Part shown: positions 1-7,454 of the stretch, piece by piece | How positions within the stretch are numbered: position 1 is the first letter of the stretch | Layout: every line of letters begins with the position of its first letter | Assembly (NCBI GenBank): GCA_017621225.1 | Contig: JAGATN010000025.1 | Coordinates: forward strand, 1 to 64,000 | Reading direction: 5' to 3' | Source: Muribaculaceae bacterium | Lineage (GTDB): Bacteria > Bacteroidota > Bacteroidia > Bacteroidales > Muribaculaceae | DNA length: 64,000 bases | Position numbers and translations under genes: made by a program | The notes under the pieces: generated by a model | What the model was told of the DNA's origin: nothing | The model's input: the letters and a program-made list of their open reading frames with translations, nothing else | Databases searched by the model: none

Positions 1-300
1 CCTTTTGCGCGACTTAATAACGGATTGGGGAGGGGCTGTGGGCTTGTGAAGCCCCATCCCCAATTCGCCATTAAGTCTCGAGGAAAAAAATATTAGGCTT
101 TTCAGATCGAAGGTTTTTGCACTTCGTTGTTGAATCTATGCTCTCTCGAAGCCTCATGTAGATCGGAAACGTTAATGCCACCGGGAACTCATGTCAGGCA
201 CCATCCGACCCCTGACGAACGAAAAACAGCATTCCCGGAGCTAATCATCTGTCAGCCCCGGGAATGCTTTGCTCATTTCATATAACTATTAAGCGATGTA
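1..300. other. Non-coding edge region with several hairpins
   Basis: No convincing gene is visible in these 300 bases. Three inverted repeats stand out. The largest spans 11-77: GACTTAAT at 11-18 pairs with ATTAAGTC at 70-77, and the inner arms ATTGGGGAGGGGCT and AGCCCCATCCCCAAT close a 12-base loop at 38-49. A small one pairs GTCAGG (193-198) with CCTGAC (211-216). The third, at 222-268, is listed separately as a terminator. The large hairpin could be the end of a transcript from outside the window or a structured RNA; neither can be decided from this sequence. Confidence 0.4.
222..268 (-). terminator. Rho-independent terminator of the beta-barrel gene
   Basis: AGCATTCCCGG at 228-238 and CCGGGAATGCT at 258-268 form a perfect 11-bp stem. 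Read on the minus strand, the stem is followed by GTTTTTC. It lies about 33 bases downstream of the stop of the minus-strand gene ending at 301, the right place and orientation for its terminator. Confidence 0.7.
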
Positions 301-1392
301 TCAGAACGATTTATCTTCCCACGACGAATGATACATTTCATATCCTCGAGCCTCCCATTTACTTCTTATTTTCTTCATTCGAGCTTGGGTATCCTTAATA
401 TCCTTTATAAGTTGCTTTTCTTTAGCAGCTATCTTCGATTTATCTTTTTCCTTTGAATAACCCAAATCCTGTAAATCGCTGTATAACTTAATAATCAATG
501 TTTCTTCATTTGAATAAGTTCGTCTGTCGCTATTGAAAGCCGTAAGCTCAGCCTGCGACCCCTTTTTAGCATCCTTTTTGTTTGATGATGTACTTTTCTT
601 ATTTTCATGGTTCGTTTCACTTGCCGAATATGTCGAATTAGATGTCGTGGTCTGTCTCACACTCGAATATGATTGTGATGTGCCACCATTACCCGACATA
701 ACGCTTAACGCCTCACCGGTAGCCGACAATGCATTTGCCACTCCCAACCAATCTACATTTCCGAAATCAATCTTACCGATATTGAAACTTAGACCGATAG
801 TAGCCATAATTACACTCTTGTTCACATTGCAAGTGCCATTGACAAACACCGGATTCTGATACTGCACGCCAATGTTGAATTTACGATGACGCAATGCTAT
901 GGATGGCATCAATCCTACCCCTATCGGGCTATCGCCATATCCTGTTTCAAACGCCATATCCACATAAGGTCCAACAGCTAACATAAGCGACGTTTTTTCG
1001 CTCAATGGCAAGCAATATCCCAACTTCAATGGCACATGAAGCCAATCATTATAATTCTTATCATATACTTCATACGAACTGAGATATTCGGGGTGGGAGC
1101 AGTCAGTGTCTTCTTCAACCGATAAAAACGGGCCTCTCCTATACCCTATTCCCGTTTCCAAATAAAAACGTCCTCTCAATGAAATCTGGAGCGACAATCC
1201 ACCCGTAAAATCATAACTATTAATCTTCTCTTTCATTCCCCCATAGAATTCTTCTCCCTGCCATGCCTTTCCATACATTCCACCGGCATACAGCAACCAC
1301 TTAACTTCTGCTTGGCAACAAATAAATGAAGCCATAAGCAATGTCACCACAATTACGGACTTACGCCCGATTTTTCCAACAAATTTTCCCAT
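301..1392 (-). CDS. Outer membrane beta-barrel protein with C-terminal Ser/Lys-rich and coiled tail
   Basis: The 363-residue protein has a signal peptide (about 1-28, ending CCQA). Residues 30-205 show alternating amphipathic strands with the repeated 'LETGIGYR', 'LGYCLPL' and 'AVGPYVDMAF' style of small PorT-like outer-membrane barrels. About 230-300 is a low-complexity Ser/Thr/Asn/Lys linker, and the last 60 residues are charged and likely helical (KEKDKSKIAAKEKQLIKDIK). The barrel probably sits in the outer membrane and the tail may reach the periplasm or surface. The coding sequence is visibly more AT-rich than its neighbours, which suggests a different history. The specific function is unknown. 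A terminator lies just downstream at 222-268. Confidence 0.75.
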   Translation of the reverse strand: MGKFVGKIGRKSVIVVTLLMASFICCQAEVKWLLYAGGMYGKAWQGEEFYGGMKEKINSYDFTGGLSLQISLRGRFYLETGIGYRRGPFLSVEEDTDCSHPEYLSSYEVYDKNYNDWLHVPLKLGYCLPLSEKTSLMLAVGPYVDMAFETGYGDSPIGVGLMPSIALRHRKFNIGVQYQNPVFVNGTCNVNKSVIMATIGLSFNIGKIDFGNVDWLGVANALSATGEALSVMSGNGGTSQSYSSVRQTTTSNSTYSASETNHENKKSTSSNKKDAKKGSQAELTAFNSDRRTYSNEETLIIKLYSDLQDLGYSKEKDKSKIAAKEKQLIKDIKDTQARMKKIRSKWEARGYEMYHSSWEDKSF

Positions 1393-1435
1393 AATTAATT
1401 CAAAGCCCTAAGCGCTCCCCTTCAGGCATATAAAT

Positions 1436-1683
1436 AAAAAAATAAGCGTGGAACGATGACCAGCTTATTGCAACTCAGGCATCGCCAAACGCCCACCATA
1501 GAATAAACAGTCCATATTCCCACGCTTTATCGAATAGCACTTCCCAAACAAGAAGTTTATATACGACAAGCATGAGCGCTCAATGACTGCTTTGTCCTCT
1601 ATGGTAAAATTTGGCGATTTTAAGTTGCAGGATAAAGCATGATACGCTTCTATTAATTTTGCCTCGACGCTTCGGGGCTATGT
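1436..1683 (-). ncRNA. Long rod-shaped small RNA, 6S-like in outline (identity unproven)
   Basis: The minus strand can fold end to end into one rod. In plus coordinates the paired arms, from outside in, are 1444-1449 with 1644-1649, 1463-1475 with about 1622-1638, 1481-1489 with 1610-1618 (perfect 9 bp), 1495-1512 with 1585-1605, 1519-1532 with 1564-1576, and an apical hairpin ACTTC/GAAGT at 1539-1556. Small internal loops separate the arms. The 3' end is a stem followed by seven T on the minus strand (A7 at 1436-1442), a rho-independent end with no minus-strand gene upstream to terminate. A TATCTTTG -7 box (1696-1689, minus) would start the RNA near 1683. The size and single-rod shape resemble 6S RNA. 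The internal loops are smaller than the classic 6S bubble, so the name is only a suggestion. Confidence 0.5.
1654..1661 (+). promoter_or_regulatory. Possible Bacteroidetes -7 box upstream of the beta-helix lipoprotein
   Basis: TAATTTTG fits the TAnnTTTG consensus of Bacteroidetes primary sigma factor promoters. It is about 180 bases ahead of the start at 1841, so it would give a long leader. No clear TTTG -33 box is at the right distance. Confidence 0.3.
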
Positions 1684-1840
1684 CATCGCAAAGATAATAT
1701 CTTTTGCGCTTCTTACGCTCTGCCTCGCTTTGTTTTTTTGCTCCCGGACTTCAAATATTTGTAGTATTGGGCTCATTTATCGCCTAAAAACAATGGCTTC
1801 AAAACACAATATCGGGCGAGTTTGCGCGTTATGACTATGT

Positions 1841-3190
1841 ATGGCAACGTTACGAAAATATGCTTTGATGGTATTAGCGACACTGCTTGCGGCATTGTCG
1901 CCGGGATGCATATCGGACGCCGTGACCACCGACGCTTCGAGCCAACCGGAGTTTTCGGTCGACACGTTGAGCCTTGGCCTTACCATTACCGACCAGAAAT
2001 CGCCCACTCACTCCATGAGGGTATATAACCGCCATGACAAAGCCATCAAAATCTCGTCAATACGTCTTGCTTCAGGCAACGACAGTCCGTTTCGCCTGAA
2101 CGTCGACGGCATGTCGGGCCGCGAATTTCACGAAGTGGAGATACGGGCAAAAGACTCGATATATGTATTTGTCGACGCCACGCTACCCCCAAACGGCATA
2201 GCCGGCCCCGCGACCATAAACGATCAGATAACATTCACCACCAACGGCATCGACAAGCGCATAACCCTGACCGCCGAGGCATACGACGTGGAACGAATAC
2301 GGGCCGAGATAATCGACTGCGACACACGATGGACCGGCGATATGCCGAAACAGATTTTCGACTCGCTGATAGTGGCGCGCGGAGCCACATTGACGCTCGA
2401 TGCCGGATGCCGGCTAATGTTTCATGACAAGGCATATATGGCCGTGTATGGCACTCTGATTGCCAACGGATCCGTGCAACAGCCCATTGTGATGAGCGGC
2501 GACCGCACGGGAAACGTAGTGGCATCGATACCGTTCGACATTATGTCGGGGCAATGGGCCGGGGTTAGATTCGAGCGCGAATCGAAAGAAAACAGTCTCA
2601 GCCACACCGTAATAGCAAACACCCTCAACGGCGTAAAGGCAAACGAGGCGCAACTGACCATATATAACTGCCGCTTACGCAACAGCGACACATATCCACT
2701 TGCCGCATCGCGCTCACGCATAACGGCAGTAGGATGCGAGATAGCCGACGGAGCAAACGGAGCCTTGCTGCTCAAGGGCGGACAATATGACTTCAATCAC
2801 TGCACGCTGGCCAATTACTTCATATTTGCGCCAATCACAGGGGCCTTAGTGCAAATCACGGAGTCGACCGACACCGAGGCGTATTTTACCAACAGCATAG
2901 TCTATGGCATCGGCAACGACCTGTCGCCGACCGACATAAGCGGTTCGAACATAATATTTCGCCGATCGTTGCTGAAAAGCGAAGGGAAAGACGATGACAA
3001 CTTCATCGACATGCTATGGGGCAAAGATCCGATGTATATGCTCGATCGCGAGAAATACATATTCGATTACAGGCTGCTCGACGATTCGCCGGCCCTAAAT
3101 GCCGCCGATGCGTCGCTCGACAACCAGTTCGACATGCCGACAATGGATTTTTACGGCAATCCGCGAAAATCGGCAGGAGCTTATCAGTGA
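1841..3190 (+). CDS. Lipoprotein with a right-handed parallel beta-helix
   Basis: The 449-residue protein has a lipoprotein signal peptide with lipobox LSPGC and lipidation at Cys23, so it should be anchored in the cell envelope. Residues about 35-160 form a beta-sandwich-like region (immunoglobulin-type spacing, VDTLSLGLTITDQKSP). From about 165 there are repeated short strands with Asn and Gly turns (GATLTLDAGCRLMFHDKAY, VYGTLIANGS, NCRLRNSDTYPL) typical of polymorphic-membrane or beta-helix proteins. Bacteroidales hold many such lipoproteins of unknown function. No catalytic motif was recognised. The start at 1841 directly precedes the basic-hydrophobic signal sequence. Confidence 0.8.
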   Translation: MATLRKYALMVLATLLAALSPGCISDAVTTDASSQPEFSVDTLSLGLTITDQKSPTHSMRVYNRHDKAIKISSIRLASGNDSPFRLNVDGMSGREFHEVEIRAKDSIYVFVDATLPPNGIAGPATINDQITFTTNGIDKRITLTAEAYDVERIRAEIIDCDTRWTGDMPKQIFDSLIVARGATLTLDAGCRLMFHDKAYMAVYGTLIANGSVQQPIVMSGDRTGNVVASIPFDIMSGQWAGVRFERESKENSLSHTVIANTLNGVKANEAQLTIYNCRLRNSDTYPLAASRSRITAVGCEIADGANGALLLKGGQYDFNHCTLANYFIFAPITGALVQITESTDTEAYFTNSIVYGIGNDLSPTDISGSNIIFRRSLLKSEGKDDDNFIDMLWGKDPMYMLDREKYIFDYRLLDDSPALNAADASLDNQFDMPTMDFYGNPRKSAGAYQ

Positions 3191-3223
3191 CCTCATCCAT
3201 CATCCTGATTTCCACATCTTTTT

Positions 3224-3254
3224 TTTGTATTTTAATTTAAAATCTCTATATTTG
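3224..3254 (+). promoter_or_regulatory. Bacteroidetes-type promoter of the GLPGLI gene
   Basis: TTTG at 3224-3227, exactly 19 bases, then TATATTTG at 3247-3254 matches the consensus TTTG-N19-21-TAnnTTTG. The ATG at 3320 lies 65 bases downstream. An intact promoter shows that the damaged gene behind it is still likely to be transcribed. Confidence 0.75.
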
Positions 3255-3363
3255 CATATCGGTGGATATTCGCTGACAACTATTAACTTTTAATAATAAC
3301 TAAAGAGTTACTTAATCCCATGAAAAATATAGTCATCATAATACCGTCATTTGCACATTAGCA

Positions 3364-4170
3364 TTGTCGGTAACAGCCTATGCATACGATCCTAACAGGC
3401 CCCTGATTTGGCCGGAATATACCTTTTTTGACAATAGCGCCATCGAAGTAATGTACAATCACGACATGTTCGACCCCGAAAGCAAAAGAGAGGAAGATCA
3501 GACATTCATTCTCCAGGCAGGGAAAAAGGCATCAAAGTACACATCTTATGGAAAATATCAGCACGATTCACTTAGCTACAAGCATAAAAATGAAAACGAC
3601 TGGACTTGGGGTAAATACATAGATATTTCCAAAAACTTTGACAGGCCGGCAACCAACTACGTGATTTTAAACCGCGAAAACAACGAACTCATACATCTAA
3701 TATCTTTTGCTTTCGAATACTACTATTACAATGAGCCAATACCAAAATTGAGATGGACAATGGTTGCCGACTCCGACACATTGATTGCCGGACACCACTG
3801 CGCAAAGGCAACTACCAACTTCAGAGGCAGAGATTGGACAGCATGGTACACCGAGGAGATACCCATTGACGCAGGGCCTTACAAGTTTTCAGGGCTGCCG
3901 GGGCTAATCCTTGAGGTGGAGGACTCGAATTGCGAACATCAGATTTCGGCCATAGCAATTAGACGAGGGGGAACCCCGATAGTAAAATGTGCGCAAAGCA
4001 TGGAAGTAAAACTTGACCGAAAGAAATTTAACGAGGAATACCGCAAATTCATGAAAGATCCCCTGAAATACATACAGGGATCGCCTCTCGAACCAAAAGG
4101 CCCTAACGGAGGGAAAATAGTGCCTCAAACGGCATCGAAACGATTTGCAAACTACATCGAAAAGGATTGA
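3364..4170 (+). CDS. GLPGLI family protein with a disrupted start
   Basis: The family signature is present (KFSGLPGLILEVED), and the body of 268 residues is full length for this family of exported Bacteroidetes proteins of unknown function. The natural start appears broken. The ATG at 3320 reads MKNIVIII and stops at 3359, whereas the open frame upstream of 3364 reads TVICTLALSVTAYA, a good signal-peptide core and cleavage site. Adding one A to the five-A run just after the ATG would join both into a normal signal peptide (MKKYSHHNTV...). As written, the first possible initiation in frame is a TTG at 3364, which would lose export. It may be a sequencing error, a pseudogene, or a slippage switch. 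GLPGLI genes usually precede a beta-barrel receptor; here only its tail follows. Confidence 0.75.
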   Translation: MSVTAYAYDPNRPLIWPEYTFFDNSAIEVMYNHDMFDPESKREEDQTFILQAGKKASKYTSYGKYQHDSLSYKHKNENDWTWGKYIDISKNFDRPATNYVILNRENNELIHLISFAFEYYYYNEPIPKLRWTMVADSDTLIAGHHCAKATTNFRGRDWTAWYTEEIPIDAGPYKFSGLPGLILEVEDSNCEHQISAIAIRRGGTPIVKCAQSMEVKLDRKKFNEEYRKFMKDPLKYIQGSPLEPKGPNGGKIVPQTASKRFANYIEKD

Positions 4171-4807
4171 TCGCGACGTCAACAATCGCATGTCGAGCAC
4201 GTCGATATCCGACTCCGACATCACCTCGACCAAGCTCAACCGCCGGTCGACGTCGCGACGCGGCGAACTGACCGTTTCGGGCTCGAAACGCGTGGATGCC
4301 ATAAGCACCACCTTCAACACGTCGATAGGCGGAGCATTCCTCACCGGAAAGTCGCAACGCAACGCCACCACCATGACCACCCGGCTCAACACCGTCACCA
4401 TAACTACCGGCATAAAGAGCAGCCTGTTTGCCGACAGGCTCGTGATGTCGCCTCATTTCAACGTCGACATATCGAAGCGGTCGGTCGACAACATGGCCGA
4501 CAAATCGACAATGCGCAACTATCGGCTGTCGGCACCGATATCGGCATTCCCCGTGCCGATATTCGAAATCGGCGTATCGCCCGAATACACCGCCTTGCAG
4601 GATGCTTCGGGCCAATACCACCGCAACCTGTTTGTCAACGGATTTGCCCGACTCGTCAAATCGCGATTCGAAATAGAGCTGCAACTGCACAACATTACCG
4701 ACCGGCGACTATATTCCGTTACCACGTTCAGCACATTCGACACATACTCCTACAACGTGGGGCTGCGACCCATCGAAGGCATCGTCACTGTAAAATACCG
4801 ATTCTGA
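4145..4807 (+). pseudogene. C-terminal remnant of an outer-membrane beta-barrel receptor
   Basis: The reading frame overlaps the end of the GLPGLI gene and reads into about 210 residues of barrel sequence. The end, LQLHNITDRRLYSVTTFSTF followed by strands finishing in TVKYRF, is the typical last-strand pattern of carboxypeptidase-regulatory/TonB-receptor-like barrels that accompany GLPGLI genes. Such receptors are normally 700-900 residues, so signal peptide, plug and most of the barrel are missing. The junction lies right after the GLPGLI stop (4170), so a deletion removed the 5' three quarters. Codon use changes sharply here from AT-rich to TCG/CTC/ACG-rich, which fits joining of two different sequences. 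The next ATG in frame is at 4190. No signal peptide is present, so function is unlikely. Confidence 0.7.
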
Positions 4808-4852
4808 CCGACACTTTGCCTCGTGCAATGCGCCGATGTCGATTATTTTTGA

Positions 4853-4860
4853 TACATTTG
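4853..4860 (+). promoter_or_regulatory. -7 box for the GH84/GH16 pair
   Basis: TACATTTG matches TAnnTTTG and lies 30 bases upstream of the GH84 start at 4890. No good TTTG is at the -33 distance, so the call rests on one element. It would transcribe both enzymes, whose genes are 3 bases apart. Confidence 0.5.
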
Positions 4861-4889
4861 TGAAATAAAAGATTAAACATTACGGTGCA

Positions 4890-7451
4890 ATGAATTTTTA
4901 CAGTAAAATCATATTATCGGCAACGTTTTCATTGGTTGCCGCAATTTCGGCAACGGCGCAGAACAACGATGTCGACCTGTCGTCGCAACGGTCGGAACTG
5001 CAAATTCTGAAGACCATTCCCGGTGAAAAGCTCGACCATTCAAACGGCGTAATAGTCAACCCCACGCCACAAAATATGACCGTGCATCCAAACAAGCTGT
5101 ACATCGGCGACGGAATAAAAGTGGTGGATCGTAAAAAGGCATTTAGGTACGACCTCGACTTTTTGCCCAACAAAAAAGGGAAATGCAAACTCGTAATCGA
5201 TTTCGGCGAAAAGAAAGCCAAGAAGATGGGCGTAAAGGAAGCCCCGGGAGCATACGCCATGACCATAAACGAAAACGACATCAACATAACCGGCTACGAC
5301 GAACTCGGAGCCTTTTATGGCATACAGACGCTCCGACAACTGTACGAAAGCCCTTCGTCGGCTCAAGGAACCACGCTGCCGTTCATCGAGATAAACGATT
5401 ATCCCGACCTGCCGTATCGCGGAGTGGTTGAAGGGTTCTACGGCACGCCATGGAGCCATCAGGTGCGACTGTCGCTCATCGACTTCTACGGCCGGAACAA
5501 GATGAACAATTACATATATGGCCCGAAGGACGACCCCTATCACAGCTCCCCCAACTGGCGCCTGCCCTACCCGCCGAAGGAAGCACAAAACATCCATGAG
5601 CTCGTGGAGGCATGCAAACGCAATCGCGTGAACTTCGTATGGGCCATACATCCCGGAGCCGACATACGTTGGAACGAAGCCGATTACGACAGCCTCGTGT
5701 CGAAATTCAATATGATGTACGACCTCGGAGTACGTGCCTTTGCCATATTCTTCGACGACATATCGGGCGAAGGCGCCAAACCCTCAAAACAGGTGGAACT
5801 CCTCAACCGCCTCAACGCCGACTTCGTGAAGTCGAAGGGCGACGTTGCCAATCTGATGGTATGCCCCACCGACTATACAAAGCTGTGGGCCAATCCGTCG
5901 CCGCAGGGCGCACTTGCCGTATACGGCAACACTCTCGACCCTTCGATCGAGGTGTTCTGGACCGGCGACGTGGTATGCAGCGACCTGACTCCATCGACGC
6001 TCGAATTCGTCAATTCACGCATCAAACGTCCCGCTCTTTACTGGTGGAACTTCCCCGTAAGCGACTATTGCCGCAATTTCATACTGCAAGGCCCCGTGTA
6101 CGGTCTCGACACGAGCCTGACGGCCAACGAAGTGGCTGGTTTCGAGAGCAATCCAATGGAGCACGGCGAAGCGTCGAAACTTGCGCTGTATGGCGTAGCC
6201 GACTATACGTGGAACATATCCGACTATAACCCCATCGACAACTGGGAGCGCGGACTGCAACTGCTCGTGCCCGATGCATCTGACGCTTACCGAACTTTCG
6301 CCATACATTCGTGCGACACCCAGACAGGTTATCGCCGCGACGAATCGTGGGAAACGCCCACATTCGAGTACAACAACTACACGATGCCTCAATTCAACGC
6401 CCTGAAAGCCGAATTTAAAAAGATAACCGAAGTTCCCGCCAAGATGGAAGCCGGATGCAAAAACAAAAACTTGCTCAACGAGCTGCGTCCGTGGCTGACG
6501 GAATTCGGCAAACTGGGCAAACGAGGTTTGCGCACGCTCGATCTCATCGACCTGTTCGAGGAAGAAAAAGATTCCGCATTCTGGTGCAATTACTTGGCCA
6601 ACATCATGACGCCCGACGAAGCGAAAGCTTACGAGGCTCATAAATCGGGCACGCTGAAACTACAACCGTTCTACACCAATGCTATGAGCGGCATGCTTAC
6701 CGACTTCTACAAACGCATCACGGGCGTGAACCCGCTGATATCAAAAGGCATCGGATCATACCGCAATGCATCTACCCAAGCGGCCAACGACATGCTTGAC
6801 GGAGATCCGTCGACATTCTACCATTCCGGAGCCGGACAGGGCAAGAATCATTGGATAGGAGTGGATCTCGGCGACGTGACTCCGATATGCGAAATACGCA
6901 TACTACAAGGTCGCAACTCAGTCGACGATGCCGACATCTACGACAATGCCGTCGTGGAGACTTCGGTCGACGGAAAAAACTGGTCAGCACTTACCCAACC
7001 GTTGGCCAAACAATATGAAATAAACTGGAGCGGCGCTCCGATAGAAGCACGCTACGTAAGGCTAAAACGCCTTGATTCGGCACTCACCACGTGGCTTGCC
7101 ATACGTGAATTTTCAATCAATTCGTCATCGCAAAACAGCGATGCGCCAAGCGTGACCGGAAGCGGCGCGGCCGAGGCCGCCAAGGCATTCGACCGCAATC
7201 CGCTCACCACGGCAAACATTTCAGGCGAAATAAGCTTCATCCGCCCGGAAAATGCCGAATCCCTGACGATGCTCCTCGGCCCCGGCGACAACGACCTGAC
7301 GGTAACACTGCTCGACGGCAACGGCAAAGCATTGAGCTCAAAGAACGTAAACGGCTCGTATGCCGACATCAGGTTGACGCCCGACACCAAATCGATCAGA
7401 CTGTCGGGAAATGCCGTGATACACGAAATAATGACAAAACAAATCAGATAA
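4890..7451 (+). CDS. GH84 beta-N-acetylglucosaminidase (O-GlcNAcase / hyaluronidase-like)
   Basis: The 853-residue secreted enzyme has a signal peptide (1-23, ATAQ), an N-terminal alpha/beta domain (about 50-165), and a GH84 barrel starting YRGVVEGFYGTPWS (176-189). The two adjacent catalytic aspartates are visible as FFDDI at 289-290; in GH84 these work by substrate-assisted catalysis and remove beta-linked GlcNAc from proteins or glycans. Two C-terminal regions (about 635-740 and 745-853) look like F5/8-type C discoidin domains used to bind sugars. The organisation resembles the Bacteroides GH84 enzymes. It is followed 3 bases later by a GH16 enzyme, so both are probably co-transcribed and act outside the cytoplasm. 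Confidence 0.92.
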   Translation: MNFYSKIILSATFSLVAAISATAQNNDVDLSSQRSELQILKTIPGEKLDHSNGVIVNPTPQNMTVHPNKLYIGDGIKVVDRKKAFRYDLDFLPNKKGKCKLVIDFGEKKAKKMGVKEAPGAYAMTINENDINITGYDELGAFYGIQTLRQLYESPSSAQGTTLPFIEINDYPDLPYRGVVEGFYGTPWSHQVRLSLIDFYGRNKMNNYIYGPKDDPYHSSPNWRLPYPPKEAQNIHELVEACKRNRVNFVWAIHPGADIRWNEADYDSLVSKFNMMYDLGVRAFAIFFDDISGEGAKPSKQVELLNRLNADFVKSKGDVANLMVCPTDYTKLWANPSPQGALAVYGNTLDPSIEVFWTGDVVCSDLTPSTLEFVNSRIKRPALYWWNFPVSDYCRNFILQGPVYGLDTSLTANEVAGFESNPMEHGEASKLALYGVADYTWNISDYNPIDNWERGLQLLVPDASDAYRTFAIHSCDTQTGYRRDESWETPTFEYNNYTMPQFNALKAEFKKITEVPAKMEAGCKNKNLLNELRPWLTEFGKLGKRGLRTLDLIDLFEEEKDSAFWCNYLANIMTPDEAKAYEAHKSGTLKLQPFYTNAMSGMLTDFYKRITGVNPLISKGIGSYRNASTQAANDMLDGDPSTFYHSGAGQGKNHWIGVDLGDVTPICEIRILQGRNSVDDADIYDNAVVETSVDGKNWSALTQPLAKQYEINWSGAPIEARYVRLKRLDSALTTWLAIREFSINSSSQNSDAPSVTGSGAAEAAKAFDRNPLTTANISGEISFIRPENAESLTMLLGPGDNDLTVTLLDGNGKALSSKNVNGSYADIRLTPDTKSIRLSGNAVIHEIMTKQIR

Positions 7452-7454
7452 GCC

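Larger units (their letters stand above)
1393..1840. other. Intergenic region carrying a minus-strand RNA candidate and a plus-strand promoter
   Basis: No protein gene is convincing in these 448 bases. The stretch holds a long-hairpin RNA candidate on the minus strand (about 1436-1683) and a plus-strand TAATTTTG box at 1654-1661 that may serve the lipoprotein gene starting at 1841. A short palindrome, GCAAAGAT/ATCTTTTGC, lies at about 1688-1708 around the minus-strand TATCTTTG box. Confidence 0.55.

Noticed and set aside
1450..1700. tRNA or SRP RNA in the folded intergenic region
   Set aside because: No cloverleaf, TTCGA-type T-loop with acceptor pairing, or SRP GGAA/GCA core was found; the rod-like fold fits neither.
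1822..2028. Small open frame overlapping the start of the beta-helix lipoprotein
   Set aside because: It is out of frame with a lipoprotein that has a clear signal peptide and has no features of its own.
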